Below are positions 35,039 through 45,462 of a DNA stretch of 64,000 nucleotides, one piece after another; within the stretch, counting starts at the first letter, position 1; each line of letters opens with the position of its first letter. The notes beneath the pieces are model-generated. The model ran no database searches. It saw only the letters and a list, made by a program, of their open reading frames with translations, and was not told the DNA's origin. The translations under genes were made by a program, and so were the position numbers. Origin of the DNA: Diplolepis rosae (taxonomy: Eukaryota; Arthropoda; Insecta; Hymenoptera; Diplolepididae). The DNA lies in assembly GCA_030998225.1 (NCBI GenBank), contig JAPYXD010000752.1:17252501-17316500 (forward strand), written 5' to 3'.

Positions 35039-37264
35039 TTAATGCAATAAGGCTACAAGAATTTTCTTGTCGTCTACAGTCAACTTGACGCATTTTCTAT
35101 CAATATTATTCATGTTGAACGATTTTAATTTTTTTGATTCCAAGCCTAATTTGTAAACACCTACTTCTTCTGATTTACATGGAAATTCAAATAGACTTGA
35201 TAAATTGTAAGTTTCAAAGCCTTCGAAGGAAATGCATCTATCAGAGGTATAGGATACGTTTTTTATACGAAAAATTTTTCCAGATTTCAATTGTACTGTG
35301 TTATTAGCTTCAGTTGTGTCAATAATCATGTCCCTAAAAATGACTGTTTTGACGTTGTCTCTACTAAAATCGATCAATCCTTTACGAAGTTCCATCTTAA
35401 AATTGGTCTTTGCATATACCCGTTTGCTCAGCGGATGATTTACCTCGAGTAAATCTGATGCTTCTGGGCATGAATGTAATTCAGCAATACGCCTTACGAG
35501 CTGATGAAGTGGCTTAGTGTGCCCCCTTATTAAATCTTTGATTGCTCCAAGACAACTTTCAAAAACAAAAGCTGAAATAGCTGGTAACTGCACACCCGTG
35601 TACTCAACATCGTCAGCCAGATGAATGAGATTGTGCATATTAATATTCTGCGAATCCTCTCCATAGTACGTTGGAAGTAAGTACACGAATTTTCTTAATA
35701 AAATTCTTGCATAATCCAAGTGCGTAGCAGCTAATCCAGGACTGCAAAGGATACGACATGCAACGAAAAATAGTAAAAAATGTCGATATGTATTTTCTGG
35801 AAGGATTTTGCGAAGGCAAGCAGGACTGCAATAATGGAGAAAAAATCTAAATTGCGTCGCTTTCCAGTTGCTGAAATCCTCTAAATAAAATTCCTTCCTT
35901 TGGAACTCATCAGGAATGCTTCCAAGTTTTTCCAGAATTGAACGCAAATATTCGCGTTGACTAGCGCTGATTTTAGTCAGGCGATCTCCAAAAAGCCATT
36001 GTTCTAACAACCACTTCATAATCCCTATATACAATAGGTGCATTGAATCGAGAAGAAAACCCTTTACTGGATCGAATCCCGGAATATCTGCAAGAATAGA
36101 TCTTCCTACATGATGGCCTTTTTGACACTGTTTTAAAAATGATCTTTGCGTCCTTAGTTTGGCATCTAGTCTTGCATACACCCTTTTCTTGTTCCCTCGA
36201 CGATTTTTCACTGATATTCCTGTCACTTCACAACGTTCACATGCGTAAAATCCTCCGTGTGATTTGCAAGATTTTAAAAAAGTACGAGCTGGGGTATCGC
36301 AAACGAAGCCAACGAGCTCAACAGTAAAGTGTTCCTCCTGTATGTCGATGCCATCTTTAACAAGTTTCGTTATTTCATCAACGAAATCTTTTAAAAATGT
36401 ATTTGCAGACATTGGCTTTGATTTACCGCAAAATGCAGCAACTATAAAAGGCGCACAGTCATAATCAGGATCAAAAAGAAGTACCAAAATGGGCCACAAC
36501 TGTTGACCTGAACGGTTATAAACTGGTAGACCATCAACATTAACTAATAATTTAATAACGCGTTTAGTGTATACTTTTGGGAAAATAATTCGTTTTAAAT
36601 TTTCTGCAATTCCAAAGTAGATGTAGTAACCATTTTTCTTGCCTTTACGGCACGTCATAGGTGTTATATTTAAGTGTGCATATTTATTGGTATTCAACAA
36701 TGTTGCTGCACTTTTTGGTAGCTCAGAGTGACCTTCCTCTCTTAAAATTTGTAATAATTCTGTAGTAAGCTCTTTTGTTGCATGTGATATGTAACGCAAA
36801 CTTAATGCCTGTAATTTATCACGTAAGGAAGACTTTGAATTGGGATTATCATCTGAAAGAGCTGAGAATTCTTCTGCTTCGTGGAGTTTATAATCCTCAG
36901 GATCTAGATAATTATTATTGTAATTTGTATTTGAATAATTCGATAGAGGAGACTTCTCAGAACTCTTTATTGTAAGACCAACATTTACTTCTCGCAGCGG
37001 AATATGTTCCAAATCTGACTCTATATTCCCTAAATAATTGGATAGCGGAAAGTTTTTAGGTCTGTCTGTCTGAAGATCAAGGTTTAGGTCTCTTTGTTGT
37101 GTATCATCTACACTCGATGCAGTATTATTGAGTGGTTTTTGTGCATTTCCGTCTTTTCTGCGTTTTCGTTTAGTTATACCAGTACTATCCTCTTCAAAAT
37201 TTTCTAAAGTATTTAGTCGCTTAAGTTCTCGATATTTCTTTTGACGAAAGTAGGATTTCGACAT
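35039..37264 (-). CDS. tnp2/CACTA-like transposase, 741 aa
   Basis: One uninterrupted minus-strand frame. I start at the ATG at 37264 (MSKSYFRQKKYRELKR), because the frame upstream has only a TTG. Residues 1-180 are a Lys/Arg- and Ser/Asn-rich head including KRKRRKD, a likely nuclear-localisation signal. The catalytic fold shows VNVDGLPVY (Asp 244), GFVCDTPAR (Asp 323), a CxxC knuckle in YACERCEVTG (Cys 341, 344), and LLDSMHLLYIGIMKWLL (Asp 406, His 409). These are followed by FQRKEF, NWKATQFRFFLHY, MHNLIHLADDVEYTG and a Glu in AFVFESCLG. These signatures identify the animal 'transposase domain-containing' family related to CACTA tnp2, which cuts and pastes at TIRs. The C-terminus VALLH is typical of the family. 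No inactivating change is seen. Confidence 0.85.
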   Translation of the reverse strand: MSKSYFRQKKYRELKRLNTLENFEEDSTGITKRKRRKDGNAQKPLNNTASSVDDTQQRDLNLDLQTDRPKNFPLSNYLGNIESDLEHIPLREVNVGLTIKSSEKSPLSNYSNTNYNNNYLDPEDYKLHEAEEFSALSDDNPNSKSSLRDKLQALSLRYISHATKELTTELLQILREEGHSELPKSAATLLNTNKYAHLNITPMTCRKGKKNGYYIYFGIAENLKRIIFPKVYTKRVIKLLVNVDGLPVYNRSGQQLWPILVLLFDPDYDCAPFIVAAFCGKSKPMSANTFLKDFVDEITKLVKDGIDIQEEHFTVELVGFVCDTPARTFLKSCKSHGGFYACERCEVTGISVKNRRGNKKRVYARLDAKLRTQRSFLKQCQKGHHVGRSILADIPGFDPVKGFLLDSMHLLYIGIMKWLLEQWLFGDRLTKISASQREYLRSILEKLGSIPDEFQRKEFYLEDFSNWKATQFRFFLHYCSPACLRKILPENTYRHFLLFFVACRILCSPGLAATHLDYARILLRKFVYLLPTYYGEDSQNINMHNLIHLADDVEYTGVQLPAISAFVFESCLGAIKDLIRGHTKPLHQLVRRIAELHSCPEASDLLEVNHPLSKRVYAKTNFKMELRKGLIDFSRDNVKTVIFRDMIIDTTEANNTVQLKSGKIFRIKNVSYTSDRCISFEGFETYNLSSLFEFPCKSEEVGVYKLGLESKKLKSFNMNNIDRKCVKLTVDDKKILVALLH

Positions 37265-38960
37265 TGTAAAATTATTTGTTTTTACGTGTGTAACCAAATC
37301 TTTCTAGTGCATCTTTTTTCAAACCTACATATGAAATACAGTTTATTTATTTGAGTAAAAAATATCAATAATAATTTAAATGCAGATAATTTTATAAATT
37401 TTAGTGTGTTGTTAAAATCTTATAAGTCAATATTTAAACCAAGTTTACGTCTATTACTTTCGTTTGGATTTTATTTTGAATTAGGTAGGAATTAAAAAAA
37501 GAATTGAATACAATGTTTTTCATCAAAACGAGGAACTTCCTTTGAAGCGAAATTTTAAAAAAATATCAAAATTTAAAGTTAATATAAAACTTTTAACATG
37601 AATGCGTTTAGGATTAATCAATAAACTTCCAAAATTAAAGAACGTGAAATTGAAAGTATTCAAAATCAATGATAACCTTCAAACTCTTAAAAATTATCAA
37701 CAGACTTATAAACTTCGTACTATAAAACATTTTATATCTTGAACTGTGAAGCTTTCAGAAATTAAAGGTTTCACTTTAAAACTATAATAATCATTCCAAT
37801 TGATATTGGTTTCTCATACAAAATCATCAATAAGATTTTCTTAATTTAAATTTATTTTTTAAATTCAAAAGATTTCATTGTACTATAGCAAAATTGCCTG
37901 AATAACAGTTTGAAAAACTCCAAAGAGAATAAAATTATAAGGTTACAAGAAATGATTTCTATTTAAATTTGCAATAAGTTATTGAAAAATTTATATTATA
38001 TTATTCGGTAGTTGAAATCTTAATTTTTACGTTCAATAATGTTTTTAACTTTATTTTCCTTAATATTCCAACACTTCACATCCATTTAAAATTTCAATTA
38101 AATATATAACTCATGTATTGAACAATTTCATATAATTGACCTTCATTAGAATTTTAATTTTCAGTCAAATATTCTCATAAAATTATATATAACTATTTAT
38201 AAATTTTTAAATCATTGAATAAATTTTAGACTTCTGTATGTTTCACAGAATATTCATTCTGAAAAGAATTACAGATAATATTATATTAGTCTGCCTTTCG
38301 GAACAAAGAAAACGAACTTCGAACATAACCCATACTCATTATGCATTAGACTGTCGCCATTTATTCGTTTAATATTTTCCATTCTTTCTGTATTTGATAT
38401 TACATGTATTATATTTGAGAAAAGGGTATAATTCAAACGTATTATTACTATACTTCCTAAATAAAGAAAACAAAATTTTAACATAACTTTCAATTTTAAT
38501 ACATTATACGTTTTAATTATTTTTATATTCAGATTTATTTTTCACTTACCTCTGTTTGAAGATGTGATGATGCAGAACTGACGATGCAAGTATAAGGAGT
38601 TGGTGTAGAAAAATTGCTTAATAAAAGAAACAGCAGCCTTATTAAATATCCAGCAAAAAAGACGCCGGCCGGTAAAGAGAAACAAGCGAATTATTATTAT
38701 AGAACCCTCGGATTTTACGATGCCAACTTCGCGTCCAATAAAAAAGCTAAGCTCTTTTCGAACGTGAGCACGTCATTGATCATAATAGAAAAAATGTTAG
38801 TGCATGATACAATTTAAAAGAAAATTATACAAATTTAATCAAAAACATTTTATTGAAATTTCATATTTAGTACTGAAAAAATAGAGTTCTTTTTAAAAAA
38901 GCTGGAAAATGTATGGAACAATCAACGAAAAATAATTATGAAATTATTTATAAAAATACA
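37265..38960. other. Right internal region of the 8.2-kb transposon, upstream of the transposase
   Basis: AT-rich and without a supported exon. Since the transposase reads leftwards, its promoter and leader should lie here. A GC-richer patch at about 38655-38780 is the only compositional landmark. Confidence 0.4.
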
Positions 38961-38970
38961 TTTTGAATGG

Positions 38971-39798
38971 ACAATTAGTACTGCGCCAGTAGTAAAACAG
39001 TTAAGCGCCAACTGTCAATTATATCCCTACTTCGGAGTTTCACCAGTACTGCCAAATAATACTTCGCCAGTACTGCGCCAGTAGTAAACCAGTAGAGTGC
39101 CAACTGTCAATGAGATACCTGTGTCGGTTGATATCCAGTATTTGGATTCTGTATACAGCCAGCACTAAACCAGTACAGCTCCGAAGGTTGGCACACCTAC
39201 TTTGTCGGTATTTTGCCATTTATCGCGCCAGTACTGCGCCAGTAGTAAAACAGTTAAGCGCCAACTGTCAATTATATCCCTACTTCGGAGTTTCACCAGT
39301 ACTGCCAAATAATACTTCGCCAGTACTGCGCCAGTAGTAAACCAGTAGAGTGCCAACTGTCAATGAGATACCTGTGTCGGTTGATATCCAGTATTTGGAT
39401 TCTGTATACAGCCAGCACTAAACCAGTACAGCTCCGAAGGTTGGCACACCTACTTTGTCGGTATTTTGCCATTTATCGCGCCAGTACTGAGCCAGTAGTA
39501 AAACAGTTAAGCGCCAACTGTCAATTATATCCCTACTTCGGAGTTTCACCAGTACTGCCAAAGAATATCGCACCAGTACTGCGCCAGTAGGGTGCCAACC
39601 GTCGATGATATACCTAATTCAGAGTTTCACCAGTACTTCCAAAAAATACCGCGCCAGTACCTCGGCAGTAGTAAGCCAGTAATATGCCAATGTTTGGCAC
39701 AGTATTGACTGGCAGTACTGGCATTACTCCTCGATTACAACTGGCACTATACCGCGCCGGTTGTAAAAACTGGCTGGCCTCCGACTTTTCCACCTGGG
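38971..39798. repeat. Right subterminal array, 253-bp period
   Basis: The landmark TTAAGCGCCAACTGTCAATT starts at 39001, 39254 and 39507, exactly 253 bp apart, and the first two units are almost identical. Units are filled with CCAGTACTGCGCCAGTAGTAA and ACTAAACCAGTACAG words. They share the CCAGTACTG half-site with the left array but not its unit structure. The last 200 bp are a truncated unit running into the right terminus. Confidence 0.9.
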
Positions 39799-40268
39799 AA
39801 TGCGAATCATTCCGGACCAATCCAGGAAACGTTTTATATCTCTTTTGATGGAAAACGGTCAAAAAATAAACCAACTTAATACGATTAATTCAGAGACATC
39901 AATCCGAATGAATCCGAACCAGTCCGAGACCAAGTTTTCAATCCGAATGAATCCGTGCTCGAATTGATTCAAACCGAATTTTCAATCAGAATCGATCCAA
40001 ATGAATTCGAGGTCGGAATGATTCGGATTGATTCTAATTGAAAATTCGGTTTAGATCAATCCGAGATCGGATTCATTCGAATTGAAAACTTGGTTTCGGA
40101 TTGGTTCGGATTGATGGCTCGGAATTAATTGGATTAAGTCGGATTGATTTTTGACCGTTTTCCACCAAACGAGATACTAAACGTTTTTTTGGATTGGTTC
40201 TGAATGATTCGCATTGGCTCGGATACAGATATCGGAATGAATTTCAATCCAATACCTTTGCCAGGGTA

Positions 40269-40619
40269 ATTAATAGTGTATAAAAAAGTAAAAAAACATT
40301 GGGGAAATCATGTTAGGGAAGAAAATAAAATAAAACAGAACGTTCGAAAAGTTACTAAAATTTCCCGGTTAAATGCTAACATAACCTTAAAAATAAATAA
40401 TGAATTGAATACGTGGGAATTGTAATTTTCATAATATAAAAATTTTCGAATTCCAGCGCAGTCGAAAGCGTTTTTTTTCCACAGAAAGATTTCAAATTCT
40501 TTAAATTTGAATTTAATTTGCATTATTGCGATATAAGAGTTTAAAATTGTCTGCGAGGAAATCTGTTGTGAACGTATCCTATTTGATACGTGACTATAAT
40601 GGTCCTCCGATAATGTAGG
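40269..40619. other. Flanking DNA with a tRNA-repeat tail
   Basis: At 40452-40500 lies the tail of the tRNA-like family (GCGCAGTCGAAAGCG, TTCCACAGAAAGATT), interrupting AT-rich DNA. The segment 40540-40620 (GTATCCTATTTGATACGTGAC...TAATGTAGGC) matches 61745-61800 inverted, the empty site for the next element. Confidence 0.55.
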
Positions 40620-40621
40620 CA

Positions 40622-41139
40622 CCCAAGTGCGAATTGCCAAAGGTGATAATACGGCACAATATTGGCCCAATCTCGGCAGCCAAGAGTCGGCCATTGTTAT
40701 TGGGCCAGTGTCACTGTTTGCATCAGTCAAGTGTTGGGCCGACGACGGCGGCCTTTTTCGACTGTTTAAATTTACCGACCTTCAGCCGAAACTTGGCCCA
40801 GTATCGGCCCTATACCAAGCCGATTGTCATTTTTACTATGGCATCCAGTTCTGAAAGTAGAAGAGCCAGAGTCGGGCTCATGGACAGCACATTACTGAGC
40901 CATGTGTCACTTTTACCACGGCAAACCATCCTGGAAGTGAGAAAACCAGAGTTTGGCACAGCATTGGCCCGTTGCTGTGCCGAAAACCAGTGCTGGCGGC
41001 CAGAGTTTAGGCCAGCATTGGCCGCCAAGTGCATACCGGAGTTATCATTCCAGCAACGGTACGATATTGGCAGCCGATCTTCGGCAAATTTTTGGCGATG
41101 CTGGGCCAGTGTTGGGCCGTATCTAATTTCGCACTTGGG
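40622..41139. mobile_element. Family A TIR element, 518 bp, 2-bp TSD
   Basis: The ends CCCAAGTGCGAATT and AATTTCGCACTTGGG are inverted, flanked by CA (40620-40621, 41140-41141). The same flanking sequence without an insertion occurs at about 61745-61775 on the opposite strand (TGTAGG-CA-GTGACAAAAA), which confirms the boundaries. Inside are GGCCCAGT, TGGGCCAGT and TTGGCCC words. It is non-coding, and frames running through it are chance. Confidence 0.85.
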
Positions 41140-41204
41140 CAGTGGCAAAAATTCCGAATTCAATCACCTAATTGAAATTATTAGAGCTGTAAAAAGGGTT
41201 AGTC

Positions 41205-41290
41205 GATATAAAAGAGGTCAGTTGGTTAGAGCAGTTGACCGGCAATCGAAAGACCCAGGCTCGAATCCCGACACAGTCGTAAGTGTATGT
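41205..41290 (+). repeat. tRNA-like repeat copy
   Basis: The A-box-like TCAGTTGGTTAGAGCAG, the anticodon arm around CCGGCAATC and the T-arm region CAGGCTCGAATCCCG are present, but the T stem is mismatched and the 3' acceptor is degenerate. It is the same family as 61885-62012 and not expected to be a working tRNA. Confidence 0.6.
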
Positions 41291-42913
41291 GTAAACTCTT
41301 CTATATTATGCAGTTTAATGGCAAAATAATATGTGATTAACCTTTTGGTATAGAAAAATTTATACCACAAAATAAGTTTAATTAGGGATTTTTGGCTGGA
41401 AATTTGAAAAAATCTATTTAAATATTTTTCAGACTTTAATTAGACAAACTATTTATGTTTATATACTTATGTATTTTTAGATTCTTATAAAACTTGTGAT
41501 TTAATGCAAAATATTTATTTTTCAATTTCTTCATCCCTTATGATTTTACGGAACTTTTAAAATAAATAAAGTCGATTTGCTAATTATTTAAAAACATTAA
41601 AATTTTTAAATCAATTTAAAAACAAAAATAATTCAATTTTATATTATTTGATTTTCAAATTTGGAAGATTTATACCAAAGAATGTCTAAAGTTAGATTAT
41701 TAGAACTTGGAAATGTTCGATTGTGAAATTCAAATCTGTAAATGTAGAAAAGTCCATATTTCACTCTTCCAACTGGAAAAAAAAAAACAGTAAAAATTCT
41801 GGGGGGGGGGGGGGGGGTCAACGTGAACAGTCAAGTGACTTTATTAATTTTGGTAACGTTTTTGCGGAAATGTTAATTTTTTCTTGGTGAAATTTTGGGA
41901 AATTAAGAAAGAGGTGCTGAGGCAGGTTCTGTGAAGAAATTTTCAAAAATCATTGTTACTTTGATTTTTACTGAAATCTTCTTAAATTTTGAGTTGAAAG
42001 TAAGTTTAATTGTAAACAAAAAGCATTTTATAAATGTAAGTGGTAAAATTTTAAAAATGCAATATAGAGCCTCTTTAAATGCGAGAAAAACTTATTTACA
42101 ATTTATGTTTTCTGTCCAAATTTCTTTGAAAACAAAATCCATCGAACTGATCTCATTATCAATCAAGAAAGAAAAAACCTAGGAACATTTTGGTAAAAAT
42201 TTAGATTTTTTGCTGTTTAAAAAAAATATTTTACTGTAGCAACAATAAATTGCGATGTTTGAAACCGGTGTTTCAGGTTTTTTTTTCTTCAATGGTACAG
42301 TAAACATGCTGCAAGATCAGTTTTATCAGTTTGGAGATCAAAATTAATTTAAAGTGATTACATATACAAACATGGGTCTTGAGATTGATTCAATGTATAT
42401 ATAAAAAAATTGGCTGTATATGCAAAGTAATTATCTACCTTACAAAATAATAACACGACTAAATCTATAGATTTTTCCCAAAGTCGTCATGGGGTCGTTT
42501 TTATTAATAAATAAAACAACAATGTAATATATTTCTTTCTCGAAGAAATTTTGGCGAAAATATTGACTTTTCATTGGATATTAGTTTTCAAAATTCGTGA
42601 CATGGTAGAAAAAATCAAAACACTCGTAGATAGATAACTTTTGGTTTTTTAAAAATAAAATAAAGTTCAATTTTAGCAATATCTATGGGGAAAATTTATT
42701 TTATCGTTAAAAGCAAAAGTAGTCTATCTACTTCCGCTTTCATAATGTTATTGGTATAAATCAAAAGACAGTTCCACGAAAAAAAGTTAAATCTTTATGA
42801 TGAAAATAAAAACGACAATTTTTAATTCATGAAATACATTAAAAAATTATATATATTTAACTGATAATTAGGCATTGCATTATATTTCAAGATGAAAGAG
42901 AATAAATTGCATG
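41291..42913. other. AT-rich DNA with a P2 fragment, no gene
   Basis: A poly-G run lies at about 41801-41818. The two arms of a P2 TTAA element (CACTCGTAGATAGATAAC and TATCTACTTCCGCTTTC) lie at about 42580-42745 without clear ends. No exon is supported. Confidence 0.4.
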
Positions 42914-43123
42914 GGTAGTATTGGAAATGGGTGAATTAAATAAAACAAAAACTCAGAATATTTGAATTTAAATTTCAAATTGACATGTTTGGTAACATGT
43001 CTATTATTATATTGACCCAAATTCATATAATGTTTGTTCATTTCTTTGGCATAGGGTCAGTTTCTTCTTATTTTCTTTGATTAAAATTATTATTACATTT
43101 AAAAATGCGCAAAAAGAAAGAAA

Positions 43124-43164
43124 GGCAAACGTTTCGGCCACTTATGGGGGCCCTCTTCAGTGCC
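43124..43164 (-). ncRNA. Hammerhead ribozyme HH3 (GGCA/UGCC family)
   Basis: Minus strand: stem I GGCA/UGCC, core CUGAAGA, stem II GGCC/GGCC, GAAA, palindromic ACGU stem III, cleavage triplet GUU. It differs from HH4 by one loop base. It lies in the left arm of the fold-back. Confidence 0.8.
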
Positions 43165-44631
43165 ATAAATTCAAAGATTAATTCAAAATTTATGTAAAGA
43201 ATTACAATATAGAAGATAATCAAAAAAGAATTATAATAAAAATTAAAAACTTATCACATAGCTTGCAATTCAAAATGAAGTAGTCCAGTATGCAGCATCA
43301 CGAATTGAAAAATTACGTGAAGTTCACTATGAATAAAAAACCGGATAAATTAAAAAACATAACAAATTTTGCACACGAACCGACCGGAATTTTTTTCAAA
43401 AAATGTTTATTATTAATGAATGATGCCAAATTGGTTCACAATGGCAAAACGCGAACAAGTTTTACATTAATGAAAGCTTCTCGTGAAGACTTTAAAACCG
43501 GCGTCTCTCACAGAATGATCTGAACTGTTTTAAAAACCGACTCGGAACATGTGTCTTTGCTGACCGAAAATTTTTCTCCTATAAGCAATCCTGAGAGGTT
43601 CTTTTCCTCCTTGAAGAAGACTATTGTCCTGTACTTAGTTAAGAAATTCGAGACGTTTATGATGATTTTCACGAGTGGACGACGGCGTTTATTTTTCAAG
43701 AAAACGATTTTGTATATAGGCTTCACGGACAATCCATTTGACACGGAATTTGCAAGCAAGACGTTACATAAAGATAAAATATTATAATATCCACAAATGT
43801 AATTTTACTCCATATTTAAAAAAATTGAAAGTTGTTTATTTTCACATTCAGATTTATTCTGAGATGTTTTGGAAAAATGATAATAAATTTATCATTGAAA
43901 ATTAATAAAAATGCAATATGAATATTCGTGATATTAATTATCACATTTGAATTTATTATTAAATTCAACTAGTTCTGAAAATGGTCAGAACTGTTAGATA
44001 TTCTAACTTTATAGTGAATGTGCCATTTTTAAATTTCAAATTGACATGTTTGGTAACATGTCTATTATTATATTGACCCAAATTCAGATCGTTTTCTTGA
44101 AAAATAAACGCCTTCGTCCACTCGTGAAAATCATCATAAACGTCTCGAATTTCTTAACTAAGTACAGGACAATAGTCTTCTTCAAGGAGGAAAAGAACCT
44201 CTCAGGATTGCTTATAGGAGAAAAATTTTCGGTCAGCAAAGACACATGTCCCGAGTCGGTTTTTAAAACAGTTCAGATCATTCTGTGAGAGACGCCGGTT
44301 TTAAAGTCTTCACGAGAAGCTTTCATTAATGTAAAACTTGTTCGCGTTTTGCCATTGTGAACCAATTTGGCATCATTCATTAATAATAAACATTTTTTGA
44401 AAAAAATTCCGGTCGGTTCGTGTGCAAAATTTGTTATGTTTTTTAATTTATCCGGTTTTTTATTCATAGTGAACTTCACGTAATTTTTCAATTCGTGATG
44501 CTGCATACTGGACTACTTCATTTTGAATTGCAAGCTATGTGATAAGTTTTTAATTTTTATTATAATTCTTTTTTGATTATCTTCTATATTGTAATTCTTT
44601 ACATAAATTTTGAATTAATCTTTGAATTTAT

Positions 44632-44672
44632 GGCACTGAAGAGGGCCCCCATATGTGGCCGAAACGTTTGCC
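44632..44672 (+). ncRNA. Hammerhead ribozyme HH4 (GGCA/UGCC family)
   Basis: Plus strand: GGCA (44632-44635), CUGAAGAG, stem II GGCC/GGCC with a 9-base loop, GAAA, ACGU, then UGCC (44669-44672). All core bases are intact. It points away from HH3, so the fold-back is bounded by diverging ribozymes. Confidence 0.8.
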
Positions 44673-45462
44673 TTTCTTTCTTTTTGCGCATTTTTAAATG
44701 TAATAATAATTTTAATCAAAGAAAATAAGAAGAAACTGACCCTATGCCAAAGAAATGAACAAACATTATTTGAATTTAACTTTATAATTTATTCTGAGTA
44801 GCACAAGGAAAGACGCACGTCTGATCTCTAGGAGAACCAGTCAAAGGACTAAGGGCTAGAGCTAGAGCGATTTGCTAGCTATCGGGAATGCAGTCTGCAT
44901 TCTATCAGAAAAACAATGGTTCCTTTTACTATAAGTACATGCAGACTCCAGACGGCTAAGCTCTCCATAAAATTCTAGACGAGTGACATGTCACAGCGTC
45001 AAGTGTTGTAACCCGAGCTAGTCATAAAACTATGAACCTAAAAAGGGCCTTTCTTTCCTAGCCTTAACTTTCTATATTTGTTCAATAAATTGCTTTTGAG
45101 TTAAAAGCTAATATTTCCAACACGCCCCCTCAAAAACAAATCTATTGAACATTAATTTATTACTATATTAATTTTGATAAAGAGAATACAATTTAATACT
45201 AAATACTAACTCCAATTTATTACTATGTCGATTTTACTTAAAAGAATACATACTCGTATATATATCAACTATATTCAAACAAAGAATAAAATTTAATACT
45301 AAATACCTATGTGCTTCCTTCCCTGTGCTCGCTCAGTTTCTGGGAAACTACATATGGTCCAACATTCATTGCAAGGATTAGGAAAACCCAGAAAACCCAA
45401 TCAGACCATTTCATATATTCTTTACATGATAAAACTTATACGCCTATACATTTCTTATAATT

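Larger units (their letters stand above)
31595..39798 (-). mobile_element. Complete 8.2-kb tnp2/CACTA-like transposon (family B, autonomous candidate)
   Basis: The 12-bp perfect terminal inverted repeats CCCAGGTGGAAA/TTTCCACCTGGG start at 31595 and end at 39798. They continue as an imperfect match, with about 18 extra bases in the right terminus. The target duplication is AA at 31593-31594 and 39799-39800. The cargo on the minus strand is a 741-aa transposase with no stops and a six-exon DUF4806-type gene downstream. Subterminal tandem arrays lie at both ends. CACTA elements usually end CACTR and make 3-bp duplications. This one starts CCC and makes 2 bp, so its superfamily label is provisional. 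Intact frames, matched TIRs and a perfect duplication suggest recent activity. Confidence 0.9.
31522..40266. mobile_element. Family C TIR element, split by the 8.2-kb transposon
   Basis: The left end CCCTGG at 31522 and the right end TTTGCCAGGG ending at 40266 are inverted and flanked by TA (31520-31521, 40267-40268). The left 73 bp read GAAATTCATTC...GTATCCGAGCCAA. The right 468 bp start AATGCGAATCATTCC and consist of ATCCGAATGAATCCGA-like repeats. Without the inner insertion it is about 539 bp. Relatives at 52160, 54610 and 55555 keep GAGCCAATGCGAAT unbroken, so this copy was uninterrupted before the inner element arrived. Confidence 0.8.
42959..44779. mobile_element. Penelope-like fold-back inserted in the copia 3' LTR
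   Basis: The insert 42972-44766 is bounded by the 13-bp duplication TATTTGAATTTAA (42959-42971, 44767-44779). The intact LTR at 48300 has that sequence once. The two arms, about 43025-43760 and 44090-44765, are near-identical inverted copies, each with a hammerhead ribozyme. The spacer carries a second copy of the leftmost about 55 bp (ATTTCAAATTGACATGTTTGG at 42972 and 44030). Matching short frames in both arms (43290-43523 and 44273-44506) exist only because the arms are copies, and their product is not recognisable. Confidence 0.8.
42919..45122 (-). repeat. Copia 3' LTR, interrupted
   Basis: LTR sequence is 42919-42971 plus 44780-45122. Apart from the insert it is nearly identical to 48260-48655, so the copia insertion is young. 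The fold-back is younger still. The outer end is TGTTGG on the minus strand at 45122. Confidence 0.85.

Noticed and set aside
39110..39590. Two near-identical 75-codon frames on the plus strand
   Set aside because: They come from the 253-bp subterminal repeat of the large transposon and share nothing with known proteins.
42580..42745. Complete TTAA element
   Set aside because: The inner arms of family P2 are recognisable, but the terminal GGGCATGTGATAC and TTAA could not be found on either side.
43290..43523. Matching 77-codon frames in the two arms of the fold-back (also 44273-44506)
   Set aside because: Identity is explained by the inverted copies. No protein family is recognisable, so duplication alone is not evidence of coding.
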